NCBI RefSeq assembly: GCF_022458865.1
Contig: NZ_JAJNMU010000001.1
Location: forward strand, 248,001-312,000
DNA from: Paenibacillus periandrae
GTDB lineage: Bacteria > Bacillota > Bacilli > Paenibacillales > NBRC-103111
Reading direction: 5' to 3'
DNA length: 64,000 nucleotides
Part shown: positions 46,332 through 54,819 of the stretch, in pieces
How positions within the stretch are numbered: the first letter of the stretch is position 1
Layout: the number at the start of each line of letters is the position of its first letter
Program-made: the position numbers and the translations under genes
Notes under the pieces: generated by a model
The model's input: the letters and a program-made list of their open reading frames with translations, nothing else
The model's database searches: none
What the model was told of the DNA's origin: nothing

Positions 46332-46394
46332 TTAATACCAGGTACTAATACTTGGCACTATATATATTATAAACCGTTTTATTGATGAACACAA
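46332..46394 (-). promoter_or_regulatory. FapR-like operator and promoter before bkdAA
   Basis: Positions 46332-46348 read TTAATACCAGGTACTAA: two 8-base arms matching at 7 of 8 around one central base. On the coding strand this is TTAGTACCTGGTATTAA, close to FapR boxes of fatty-acid synthesis genes. A TATAAT -10 lies at 46366-46371 and TTGTGT 17 bases upstream (46389-46394). The operator covers the expected transcription start, as a repressor site would. Confidence 0.65.
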
Positions 46395-46397
46395 TTA

Positions 46398-47819
46398 CTA
46401 CATGTTAATAGCTCGTCCATCGACGGCAAGCATGGCTTCCCCGAGCGCCTCGGAAAGGGTTGGATGCGGATGTATCGTTTGCCCTACCTCCCACGCTGTA
46501 GCATTCAGCAATTGCGCCAAAGCCGCCTCTGATATGTAATCAGTAACATGGGCACCAATCATATGTACACCCAGGATATCGTTCGTCGACTTATCGGCGA
46601 CTACTTTCACAAAACCGTCCTGTTCACCCTGCACTAAAGCTTTTCCCAATACGGAATAAGGGAATTTACCGACCTTGACCTCATGCCCCTGCTCAATAGC
46701 TTGAGCTTCTGTCCAACCGATCGAGGCTGCCTCAGGTCTTGTATAAATACAACGAGGTACTTGATGTGCCTCTTGGTGATGTGGCTTCTGACCGCTTGCA
46801 TGTTCTACAGCCTGAATTCCTTCATGACCAGCTACATGTGCAAGCTGCAAGCCGCCGATACAATCGCCTATCGCATAAATGTGAGCTTCCGCCGTCTGAA
46901 GGTTCTCATTAACACGGATAACGCCTCCGGCAAGCTTAACATCCGTATTTTCCAAGCCAATCCCTTCGATGTTCGCCTGACGGCCTACACAAACCAATAC
47001 TTTATCCGCCTGTAGTGCTCTGCGCTCACCCTTGCGTTCAACCTCAAGACTCGCTTGTCCAGACTCAATCTTAACCGTATCTGCGAGTACAGCAGCGTCC
47101 GTGAATATTTGGACGCCTCTCTTTTTAAGCAGTCGCTCCATTTCCTTGGACACATCGGCATCCTCAGTAGGCAGCAATCTTGGAGCATATTCCACTACTG
47201 TCACCCTAACACCAAAATCATTCAGCATTGAAGCCCATTCCATACCAATAACCCCGCCTCCGATAATGATCATCGATTCGGGTAGCTGCTCCATCTGCAA
47301 AGCGTCATCACTATTTAATATATGATTGCCGTCTATAGTCAGACCTGGAAGTGTACGTGGCCTTGAACCTGTTGCAATAATCAGCTTGTCCGGGACAAGA
47401 GTAATGATTTCCCCATCCGCCTGTTCAACAGATATCGAACCGCTGCGGGGGGAGAAAATAGAAGGTCCAATAATTCGACCGTTTCCATAAACAACTTGTA
47501 TGTTATGTTTTTTCATTAAATACTGAACGCCTTTATGCATTTGCTCAACAATGACTGTTTTCCGTGATTGTACTTTAGGAAAATTCAGCTGTACAGAAGC
47601 CGCTTCAATTCCGAATCTTTCGCTTTCTTGCATCGTTGCATAAACTTCCGCACTGCGCAGAAGTGCCTTGCTTGGAATGCAGCCTCGATGAAGACATGTC
47701 CCTCCGAGTTTATCCCGTTCCACGACGGCGACCGTTTTTCCTAATTGAGCTGCCCGAATGGCCGCGATATATCCACCCATTCCTCCTCCAAGGATAACGA
47801 TATCAAAAGCTTGCGTCAT
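46398..47819 (-). CDS. lpdV: Dihydrolipoamide dehydrogenase (E3)
   Basis: A 473-residue flavoprotein reoxidising lipoamide. FAD fold at DIVILGGGMGGY; redox cysteines 42 and 47 in GGTCLHRGCIPSKALL; NAD fold at IIIGGGVIGMEWASML; C-terminal active His in HPHPTLSE. Start ATG 47819 follows AGGAGG. It is the first gene of the bkd unit; the ptb, bcd and buk genes that precede it in Bacillus are absent from this window. Confidence 0.95.
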   Translation of the reverse strand: MTQAFDIVILGGGMGGYIAAIRAAQLGKTVAVVERDKLGGTCLHRGCIPSKALLRSAEVYATMQESERFGIEAASVQLNFPKVQSRKTVIVEQMHKGVQYLMKKHNIQVVYGNGRIIGPSIFSPRSGSISVEQADGEIITLVPDKLIIATGSRPRTLPGLTIDGNHILNSDDALQMEQLPESMIIIGGGVIGMEWASMLNDFGVRVTVVEYAPRLLPTEDADVSKEMERLLKKRGVQIFTDAAVLADTVKIESGQASLEVERKGERRALQADKVLVCVGRQANIEGIGLENTDVKLAGGVIRVNENLQTAEAHIYAIGDCIGGLQLAHVAGHEGIQAVEHASGQKPHHQEAHQVPRCIYTRPEAASIGWTEAQAIEQGHEVKVGKFPYSVLGKALVQGEQDGFVKVVADKSTNDILGVHMIGAHVTDYISEAALAQLLNATAWEVGQTIHPHPTLSEALGEAMLAVDGRAINM

Positions 47820-48114
47820 GTAAAAACCTCCTAATAGTTTTGCGGAGCCACAACTTGTTGTGTACAGCACCGCTTTAGTTGCAAATCAAAGCTCATTCGT
47901 GATCTTCCGCTTCTTATGTAAGCATCTGATTGGATTCCGAAAGTGACAACTGGTGAGCAGTCTCTGACCTCTGATGTTTATCCTATTGTAACTCTTATAA
48001 GTGTGGAAAATATAGTACAATTTACGAAACATACATGAATTGTTGACGATAGTATGTTACCTTAAGAAATGGAATTCCACAATCCGTGTAATCGGAATTA
48101 GCAGAGGAGCACAT

Positions 48115-48384
48115 ATGAAAACTACACTTTCCCGTTTTATAGCCGTATTAATGCTTGTCATTCCTGGTCTTATAGCTACCTATGGCTTTCTTGCCATGAA
48201 GGATGCTTTTTTTGCACAATTTGGAGCGGCGGAGGCGAACCCTCATATTTTATGGGGAAAATTCACAATTGGTTTGATCATGTTTCTGGCCGGGGTTGCA
48301 TTTCTCGGGGGATGGACTTTTTTTCGCGATCGCAAACGCAATTATGTGGCACCACGCTTTAAGGTCAAGCGCAAGCGTCCTTAA
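48115..48384 (+). CDS. DUF2627 family membrane protein (YqzF-like)
   Basis: An 89-residue protein with two helices (FIAVLMLVIPGLIATYGFLA; WGKFTIGLIMFLAGVAFLGG) and a very basic tail. The family is conserved near bkd and spo0A genes in Bacillus. RBS GAGGAG precedes the ATG. Function unknown. Divergent from lpdV across a 295-base gap in which I see no clear signal. Confidence 0.85.
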   Translation: MKTTLSRFIAVLMLVIPGLIATYGFLAMKDAFFAQFGAAEANPHILWGKFTIGLIMFLAGVAFLGGWTFFRDRKRNYVAPRFKVKRKRP

Positions 48385-48435
48385 ATCAGAAAACATCACT
48401 TTAAGCTGCTGACAGCATATTATTCATGTTTCCAG

Positions 48436-49386
48436 CTAACTACTGGTTTTATTTTTATTGCGACCCAGCAAATCGAACCATAGCAGCAGCCGATTGGCTT
48501 CAATCCACCGTGATACCGAAGATCGCCAAGCCATGATATGCAGCACCAGCATGAATACAATCAGCACAGCCTGCAGCTGCCAGGCCAATCCAAGGATCAC
48601 CCAGCAGCCTGCTGCGAAGCCGAGCATATTGGCTCCCGTATCCCCAATCATCAGCTCTGCCCGCAGATCCGGGCCCAATAACACACATGCACCGATGTAC
48701 ACAGGCATCACATATGGGGCTAACTTTATGGCCATCTGTAAAAGCTCGTCGATATGCAATTGCCCACTTACAGCGTTTACAACCAACTGGACTATCGTCC
48801 CTGCAGCTGTAATCATGAGGAAGCCCTTAAGCGCACGACCTGGACGCACGTCCAGTAAATTGACACCATTGGTCATTAATCCAAGCAGCAGTAAATCAGC
48901 ACCGATATGCCACCAAGAGTTGTAAGTTATACTACTAACAAATAATAAAGCAGCAATCCCGGTTACAACGGCTTTCACTTGGCCTGTACTGCAAATCTGT
49001 TTCTCCTTCCAGAGCAGCCAATGCCCTTTTAAACCCTTTACAGCCTTATCACCGATTGCATCGTCAGCAAATCCCACTATTGCAACCGCACACAGCGCGG
49101 CCACATAGCTTACAAAGGGCAGCTGATCAAATCCTTTCAGCCCCTCATACCCTCGAAACAGCATTGCCAGACCATTCATTACTATGGCATTAACTAATAC
49201 AAGCAGCCATATGAGTATTCCGCAGCCTGTTGCTATTTGCTGTCCTTGATAGTTGGGCTGCAGCATTCCATGCTTCGTCATAAATATCCGTATCAATGGA
49301 AGTGAAGACCGAGCTAGCCAAAGCAAAATTACACATATAATCAGCCCAACCAGTATCAGCATATGGGATACCTGTAACGTTCCCAA
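48436..49386 (-). CDS. MraY/WecA-like membrane phosphoglycosyl transferase
   Basis: A 316-residue protein with about nine or ten helices. The Asp pair of the family is at FADDAIG (108-109), a NGVNLLDVRPGRA segment (173-185) stands in place of the usual NxxNxxDGxDG, and GDTGANMLG is at 249-257. The His-rich cytosolic motif of MraY and TagO is not seen. So it is a diverged family member, probably acting on a polyprenyl phosphate. Its frame overlaps the end of the glycosyltransferase gene by 31 bases; the exact start (TTG 49386 or ATG 49362) is uncertain. Confidence 0.8.
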   Translation of the reverse strand: MGTLQVSHMLILVGLIICVILLWLARSSLPLIRIFMTKHGMLQPNYQGQQIATGCGILIWLLVLVNAIVMNGLAMLFRGYEGLKGFDQLPFVSYVAALCAVAIVGFADDAIGDKAVKGLKGHWLLWKEKQICSTGQVKAVVTGIAALLFVSSITYNSWWHIGADLLLLGLMTNGVNLLDVRPGRALKGFLMITAAGTIVQLVVNAVSGQLHIDELLQMAIKLAPYVMPVYIGACVLLGPDLRAELMIGDTGANMLGFAAGCWVILGLAWQLQAVLIVFMLVLHIMAWRSSVSRWIEANRLLLWFDLLGRNKNKTSS

Positions 49387-50114
49387 AGTGTTCGACCTAC
49401 TGCAGAGAATTGCTTTCCACGATGAAGCCAGCTCCGCAGGTCCCGCCCACTTTCTCGATGAGAGAAGGAAGCTTCACATTCCTGAACACGGTACCCAAGC
49501 CTTACAGCATCAATCGTCAAGCCTACCTCAACGCCAAATCCTCTACCAAAACGCCCTATCTTCTTCATCACATCACTGCGGATCGCTCTTTGACCCGACA
49601 ACGGCGCAGCGGTATCAAATCCAGACAACCTATACACACCCAACTGTGCCAATCTCCTGACCATTCCGAAGCCGCCAAGCCGGACAGGCTTAGGCAGCTT
49701 GGCAATGACCATATCAGCCTTATCTGACAAGACAGGCTCTACAATCAGAGGAAAGCTAGCCGCTGATGAACCGAGATCGGCATCCAGAAACACAAGAATA
49801 CTTCCTTTTGCCATGCGGCAGCCTGTGTTTAATGCCGCTCCTTTACCGTATGAACGTGGATGCGTGACGATGATATCTGCCCAAGACGCCGACGTATCAT
49901 AGGTTCTATCGCTGCTTCCGTCATTAACAACAATAATTTCCACAGCTTCTGCTCCATTGTAAATATTTTCCGAGCTCCCCTCACGAAGGCTTGCCCATTC
50001 TTGAATTCCGGTTCGAATGGCTCGCAGTGTATCCCCGATGAGCTTCTCTTCGTTATAGGCAGGCACTATAATCGAAATCCCCTTGCAAGAGAGCTGATTT
50101 GTCATTTCAACCAT
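49356..50114 (-). CDS. Family 2 glycosyltransferase
   Basis: A 252-residue GT-A fold transferase: SIIVPAYNEEKLIGDTL start, VVNDGSSDRT, GKGAALNTG, and the metal motif LVFLDADLG. No membrane helices are obvious. AGGAGG eight bases before ATG 50114 lies inside the end of steA, so translation is coupled. It probably moves a sugar onto a lipid carrier made by the MraY-like neighbour. Confidence 0.9.
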   Translation of the reverse strand: MVEMTNQLSCKGISIIVPAYNEEKLIGDTLRAIRTGIQEWASLREGSSENIYNGAEAVEIIVVNDGSSDRTYDTSASWADIIVTHPRSYGKGAALNTGCRMAKGSILVFLDADLGSSAASFPLIVEPVLSDKADMVIAKLPKPVRLGGFGMVRRLAQLGVYRLSGFDTAAPLSGQRAIRSDVMKKIGRFGRGFGVEVGLTIDAVRLGYRVQECEASFSHRESGRDLRSWLHRGKQFSAVGRTLWERYRYPIC

Positions 50115-51166
50115 CCCGACAGCCTCCTTAACAAGCGCTTCCAGAGTTGTTCTTTCTCATCTGGAAACAAGCTATGAAAGCCTTTAGCATCCGTCAGCTT
50201 GCTTCCGACCTTGATTCGGACGAGCATTGAGCTTCCCATACCGAGCCTTCCCTTTTTCATAAAATCAAACATATGATTGTGCGTACCAATCGCAATGATG
50301 GATTCGCAATCGTGATCATACGCCAATAGAAGGGCCATATCCTCACTCGTCCCACAGGCTGGAAGCGTAATAGCTTGAAGCCCCATAGCCAGCAGTCTGC
50401 GCATGCCTGGTGCTGTCCCATCTGAATAGGCTTGCACAACGAGCTCAGCCCCGCATAGCAGCGCTGCATCCGACACACTGTCCATATCTCCGATGATAAG
50501 ATCCGGCATAAAGCCTTGTTCAAGTAAAGCATCCGCTCCACCATCAACTCCGATGAGAACAGGCTGCTGCTTATTCACATAACCGTGAAGCGCCTTTAGA
50601 TCACTAATATAATGATCGCCGCGAATCACGATAAGTACTGGCCGGCCTTCAAGTTTCGTTTTCATAGCATTACAGCGCAGCGGCTTCAGAATTCGTTCCT
50701 TTTCCAAGGCCGCAAAGGCAAGTGTATTATCCATAAAAATACTTAGCTGCTCCTGAATGGAGCTTAACGCCTTATGATAATATAAAAACCATTGCTCTTG
50801 TGTAAATCTCTCACAGGGAAGCACGTAGTTCTCAATGACAATTCCCGCTTCGGTCAATTGAATCTCACTGCGATCAGGGATAAACGGAAGCCACATCGGC
50901 TCGATTTGAACAATGGGTATCCCCTGATCAAGCAGCAGCAGGGGGCCGCGTACGGGAACTGTTCCTGACATGACGGGACCTGCATTCACGACTAATCTCA
51001 CTCGGGCACGAATCAAGCCTTCTGCAGCCAGCTCATCCATATCCATGTGATGAATCACAGCAATCATGCCAGGTTCAATATTCCGCATAAGCTGTTTCGT
51101 CCGTCTATCAACTTGGGCAATACCCTTAATGTGGCCTGTTAAAGGCTCCTCTTTTCTAATTGCCAT
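50102..51166 (-). CDS. steA: SteA-like cytokinetic-ring protein (thiamin pyrophosphokinase fold)
   Basis: A 354-residue protein with a thiamin-pyrophosphokinase-like core (VLIGVDGGADALLEQGFMPDLIIGDMDSVSD) shared by the SteA family, here quoted by its parts GVDGGADALL and GDMDSVSD. SteA takes part in cell division and peptidoglycan hydrolysis in actinobacteria. Start ATG 51166 is nine bases after GGAG. It overlaps the glycosyltransferase gene by 13 bases. Membership is clear; the biochemical activity in Firmicutes is not known. Confidence 0.85.
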   Translation of the reverse strand: MAIRKEEPLTGHIKGIAQVDRRTKQLMRNIEPGMIAVIHHMDMDELAAEGLIRARVRLVVNAGPVMSGTVPVRGPLLLLDQGIPIVQIEPMWLPFIPDRSEIQLTEAGIVIENYVLPCERFTQEQWFLYYHKALSSIQEQLSIFMDNTLAFAALEKERILKPLRCNAMKTKLEGRPVLIVIRGDHYISDLKALHGYVNKQQPVLIGVDGGADALLEQGFMPDLIIGDMDSVSDAALLCGAELVVQAYSDGTAPGMRRLLAMGLQAITLPACGTSEDMALLLAYDHDCESIIAIGTHNHMFDFMKKGRLGMGSSMLVRIKVGSKLTDAKGFHSLFPDEKEQLWKRLLRRLSGWLK

Positions 51167-51253
51167 TGGCACGCACTCCGCTTCTATAGCTCTTGTTCCC
51201 TCTATTTTGGGTCAGAACGTGCCAGATCATGCATGAATCTGAATTTTTATAAT

Positions 51254-51320
51254 AAAAAAGTCCAGGCATGGATAGGATCTCTTCTCAGTAGACCTATCTT
51301 CACCCAGACTTTTACTTAGG
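51254..51320. terminator. Terminator downstream of the 51326 gene
   Basis: AAAAGTCTGGGTGAAGATAGG and its partner CCTATCCATGCCTGGACTTTT fold into a long stem, with TTTTATT after it leftward. Confidence 0.8.
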
Positions 51321-51325
51321 ACCAA

Positions 51326-51601
51326 CTATAGAAATATACTGCCTACGAACCAATCCCTATAAGCCGTAGCTGGCAAACTCTGCTGAATATAGCGGACAAT
51401 CGAGGTTTTCTCATCTGGTTTAAACTGATACTTACAGTCCAGCCCATTAAAAAGCAGCTTGATCCCTAACGAGGTTCCATCTTTTCCGAGGATAAGTTGA
51501 ATGACATAGAGCTCATCAGGCTCATCATCGAATCGGCAGCCGATGTCAATTTCAACAGACTGCTCAGACTCATTTTCAAATTCACAATAGTCAAATTTCA
51601 T
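51326..51601 (-). CDS. Small hypothetical protein
   Basis: A 91-residue acidic soluble protein (FENESEQSVEIDIGCRFDD near the start) of no family I know. GGAGG lies five bases before ATG 51601 and a terminator follows. It opens an AT-richer stretch of accessory-looking genes. Confidence 0.65.
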   Translation of the reverse strand: MKFDYCEFENESEQSVEIDIGCRFDDEPDELYVIQLILGKDGTSLGIKLLFNGLDCKYQFKPDEKTSIVRYIQQSLPATAYRDWFVGSIFL

Positions 51602-51760
51602 TATTTCCTCCCATTTCAATGGTGCCTTAAGCTAATATTCTACAATCTTCTACATCACTTTCATATTAGCTCTGCTCATGATGTCGATATTAAAATATTG
51701 CTGTAAGTTAATAATAAACGCCTTAACTATGGTAATAATATCACATATACTGGAGGTCTA

Positions 51761-52456
51761 ATGTCAATGTCCATAACTGAAATTGTTCTTCGTGCCGTTA
51801 TTTCATTTGTTGGTTTAGTGTTTTGGGCACGTATAATCGGTAAAAAACTAATATCTCATTTAACCTTTTTTGATTTTGTCGCGGGGGTCACGTTTGGTTC
51901 TATTGGCGGTAATCTTATTTTCAACCCCAATGTATCCTTATTTGTTGGAGTTATCGGTTTAACCATGTTTTCAATTCTTGTGCTTGTTTCAGACTATATT
52001 TCTCTAAAAAGCTTTATTGGAAGAAAAATATTGGACAGTGAGCCACAAATCATCATCAAAGAAGGTCAAATTTTACTGGAGAACATGAAAAGAGTCCGCT
52101 TAACGATCGATGAATTGCTTATGCTTTTAAGAAAAAAAGATGCTCTTTATATTGATGAAATCGAATTTGCATTTATGGAGACCGACGGAACCTTGTCCAT
52201 CATGAAAAAGACGAGCAGCCTGTCGATAACCCGCGCAGATATGAATATCAAAGCTTCAACACGTGGAATTCCACATGCATGTATTATTGATGGTAAAATT
52301 ATTGACGAGAGCTTGCAAAATATCCACAAAGACTCACAATGGATGAGGACATTTTTGAAAGAAAAGAATATACAGCTGGAGCATGTTTTATTGGCTCAAA
52401 TCGACCAGCAAGAGCGTGTCTTTCTTAATTTAAAAACAGCTAAAACTCGATACTAA
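51761..52456 (+). CDS. DUF421 domain membrane protein (YetF/YkjA-like)
   Basis: A 231-residue protein with three N-terminal helices and two cytosolic repeats. The family marks are FWARIIGKKLISHLTFFDF, GSIGGNLI and the DELLMLLRKKDALYIDEIEFA segment. GGAGG is close before the first ATG; a second ATG two codons later is equally possible. Related proteins are found in spore or vegetative membranes; function unknown. Confidence 0.88.
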   Translation: MSMSITEIVLRAVISFVGLVFWARIIGKKLISHLTFFDFVAGVTFGSIGGNLIFNPNVSLFVGVIGLTMFSILVLVSDYISLKSFIGRKILDSEPQIIIKEGQILLENMKRVRLTIDELLMLLRKKDALYIDEIEFAFMETDGTLSIMKKTSSLSITRADMNIKASTRGIPHACIIDGKIIDESLQNIHKDSQWMRTFLKEKNIQLEHVLLAQIDQQERVFLNLKTAKTRY

Positions 52457-52643
52457 ATATAATTTTATCTTTGCTTAAGTGCCCTAATGCTAATTGATTA
52501 TCTAATTCATCTTTATCAAGAACTTGATAACCTTTATTGTTCAAAGTATCCTGAAACGTTTCTGGTGAATGGATGACAAAATATGATTTGTTATTTTCTC
52601 TGGAAAGCTGTTTGGAGCGGTCAATCGCAAGTTCTCTATTCAT
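52440..52643 (-). CDS. Small hypothetical protein
   Basis: A 67-residue soluble protein with no known domain. It ends 17 bases inside the convergent DUF421 gene and starts 29 bases after the ligase stop, so it is likely co-transcribed with the ligase. Confidence 0.6.
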   Translation of the reverse strand: MNRELAIDRSKQLSRENNKSYFVIHSPETFQDTLNNKGYQVLDKDELDNQLALGHLSKDKIIFSIEF

Positions 52644-52672
52644 CAATTATCGCCATCCCCTATAGTTGTTAA

Positions 52673-53575
52673 TTATGTCCATCTACATTCCTCTGGCTTC
52701 TTATCAAACAAAAATTCCCTAAATACCGTTGTTCTTAATTGATGTGCGTCGGTTCTATCCAAATATTCAATACGACAACATAAACGCGGCTCAATCCATT
52801 GTGTTTTCTGATCCTTAACTGTATGCAGCTGCTTTGCAAGGTCAAGGAAGTGTTCCTGTTCTTCTGGCTTACATTCTAATTTTACAATGCCTACAGGTTT
52901 ATTAGAAACAGTTCTAAAATTCAATCCAATTACAAGCTCAAAAGGTTCGTCTCTGTATCCCAAAATCATAACGTCAATTGTCTTGAAGTGCTTGATCTTT
53001 AACCAATCAGGACTTTTAATATTCAGATAGTATTTAGATTCCTTGTGCTTTGCCACAATTCCTTCCATATCACGATCTTTGGTCAAATTAAATAAAGCTT
53101 GCCCGTGTGCTTCAATATACATGGTTGGTGATATAACAGGCGTTGCAGAGATAATGTCAGTCAGCCGCTGCTTCCGAATCATGAGTGGCTCATTCAAATG
53201 CGCACGATCCGTATATAGAACATCAAATACTACAAATGTCGCTGGGTGTGTTTTTACCGCATGAGTGATTCTTGATGAAAGATTTAGCCGCCCTCGATAA
53301 GAGAAATCATCAAATACAGGTCTACCCTCACGCAGTACAATACCTTCGCAATCCAGAATTGCGGAGTGTGCTTGTATCGCATCAGACACTTCCAATAACT
53401 CTGGAAACTTATTGGTTACGATGTTTCCATTCGGCGTGTAGGCTTCAATGCGATTGCCTTGCTTATGTATAAGTAATCTCCATCCATCCCATTTGGGCTC
53501 AAAAATGAACCTTTCATCGTTGAATGGTTCACTGCCTATACTTACGATCATTGGCTTAATTTGTGTAAAGAGCAT
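52673..53575 (-). CDS. ATP-dependent DNA ligase, LigD ligase-domain type
   Basis: A 300-residue stand-alone ligase. Motif I FEPKWDGWR has the adenylated Lys28; DCEGIVLREG is motif III-like, FVVFDVLY, EGIVAKHK is motif IV and WLKIKHF motif V; an OB-fold follows to the end. It lacks the polymerase and nuclease modules of full LigD, and no ku gene is adjacent. It may act in spore or stationary-phase DNA repair. RBS GAGGTGAT upstream. Confidence 0.92.
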   Translation of the reverse strand: MLFTQIKPMIVSIGSEPFNDERFIFEPKWDGWRLLIHKQGNRIEAYTPNGNIVTNKFPELLEVSDAIQAHSAILDCEGIVLREGRPVFDDFSYRGRLNLSSRITHAVKTHPATFVVFDVLYTDRAHLNEPLMIRKQRLTDIISATPVISPTMYIEAHGQALFNLTKDRDMEGIVAKHKESKYYLNIKSPDWLKIKHFKTIDVMILGYRDEPFELVIGLNFRTVSNKPVGIVKLECKPEEQEHFLDLAKQLHTVKDQKTQWIEPRLCCRIEYLDRTDAHQLRTTVFREFLFDKKPEECRWT

Positions 53576-53666
53576 TATGGATCACCTCTTACACTATTTT
53601 GATGATTGTTGCTTGGGTATAAACATCCTAATAACCCCATTACGGGATTGACTCATTAAATACAAA

Positions 53667-53698
53667 CACCCAATAAATCCTTATAGATTTATCGGGTG
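53667..53698 (-). terminator. Terminator of spo0A
   Basis: CACCCGATAAATC and GATTTATTGGGTG form a 13-bp stem (one G-T pair) with TTTGTATTT after it leftward. Confidence 0.85.
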
Positions 53699-53805
53699 AG
53701 ATGGGAAAAATTATCGGTTTGAAAACAAGTGTATCGGCTTTCGTCCACTAGACGTAACTAGTATCCATACACGTAATTCCTTACCACACCCTACTCCTTA
53801 CCCTT

Positions 53806-54609
53806 TCAAGATACCTTATGCTCAATTCTGAGCTTATCCGCAACCATGGCTATAAACTCACTATTCGTCGGCTTTGATTTCGAGATATTAATCGTGTAAC
53901 CGAAAAGGTGCGAGATGCTGTCGATGTTGCCGCGCGTCCAGGCGACTTCAATCGCGTGGCGGATGGCACGTTCTACGCGGCTTGGGGTTGTTTTGTATTT
54001 TTCGGCAATTTGCGGATATAAGGTTTTGGTGATGGCACCCAAAATTTCAATATTGTTATAAATAATCGTGATCGCTTCACGCAGGTATTGATAGCCTTTA
54101 ATATGAGCAGGAACACCTATTTCGTGAATAATCGTTGTAATATTGGCATCCAGATTTTTACCTTTGGGAAGCTGCACAATGTTGGCTCTTGTGCTTGTTG
54201 TGTTCGAAGTAACCGAGTTACTTTGGTTATTAGAGACCAGCTGACGGATTCGGCTTGTCAATATTTCCATATCGAACGGCTTTAGTATGTAATAAGATGC
54301 ACCCAATTGAACCGCCTTTTGCGTAATGTTTTCTTGACCGAAGGCCGTCAACATGATGATCTTGGGTTGCGGATTCAAATTCATATCACGCAGCTTTTCC
54401 AGTACGCCCAGACCGTCCAGATGCGGCATGATAATATCGAGGATAAGTACATCTGGAAGCCGATTGCCTTCTTCGATCAAACGAAGAACATCATTGCCAT
54501 TATAGGCTATTCCCGAAACACGCATATCATCCTGCTCATCAATATATTCAGACAGTAAGTTAGTAAATTCTCGGTTGTCGTCAGCCAGCAATACTTCAAT
54601 CGTTTGCAA
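53806..54609 (-). CDS. spo0A: Stage 0 sporulation response regulator Spo0A
   Basis: A 267-residue master regulator of sporulation. The receiver has acidic residues at LLADDN, the phosphorylated Asp58 in [12 protein letters not shown], and Lys near 108 in ILKPFD. The C-terminal DNA-binding domain has [19 protein letters not shown] and the end motif [13 protein letters not shown]. Translation starts at TTG with AAGGAGG in front. The upstream region has 0A boxes and a sigma-H-like promoter. Confidence 0.98.
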   Translation of the reverse strand: MQTIEVLLADDNREFTNLLSEYIDEQDDMRVSGIAYNGNDVLRLIEEGNRLPDVLILDIIMPHLDGLGVLEKLRDMNLNPQPKIIMLTAFGQENITQKAVQLGASYYILKPFDMEILTSRIRQLVSNNQSNSVTSNTTSTRANIVQLPKGKNLDANITTIIHEIGVPAHIKGYQYLREAITIIYNNIEILGAITKTLYPQIAEKYKTTPSRVERAIRHAIEVAWTRGNIDSISHLFGYTINISKSKPTNSEFIAMVADKLRIEHKVS

Positions 54610-54669
54610 AATTAGCTTCCTCCTTCAAAATGGGTAAAGATGGATGTTTAATTGTTTTCTTTAGTATAC

Positions 54670-54778
54670 TTTCGACATGATAAATAAAATTCCTTCTGTC
54701 GAAATTTATTTTTCTGGATTTTTTTTTGTATTTATCATATAATTAATATTTTGTTTCAAGATAGCTGAGCATTCGACA
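54670..54778 (-). promoter_or_regulatory. spo0A promoter region: three 0A boxes and a sigma-H-like promoter
   Basis: Exact 0A boxes TGTCGAA or its complement lie at 54671-54677, 54697-54703 and 54772-54778. A sigma-H -35 GAAGGAATT (54688-54696) fits RWAGGAWWT, and CGAAA (54670-54674) fits HGAAT with one mismatch, 13 bases on. The last box overlaps that -10 and the middle box abuts the -35, so Spo0A probably tunes its own sigma-H promoter. A second, sigma-A promoter near TTGAAA is possible. Confidence 0.85.
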
Positions 54779-54790
54779 GGTTTAGTCAAA

Positions 54791-54815
54791 AAAACAAGTT
54801 CCCCCATAAGGGAGA
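54791..54815 (-). terminator. Terminator of spoIVB
   Basis: AAGTTCTCCC-TTATG-GGGGAACTT followed leftward by GTTTTTTT. Confidence 0.92.
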
Positions 54816-54819
54816 ACTT

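Noticed and set aside
47820..48114. Sigma-L (-24/-12) promoter before lpdV
   Set aside because: No TGGCAC-N5-TTGC-like sequence was found; the bkd genes here seem to use another control.
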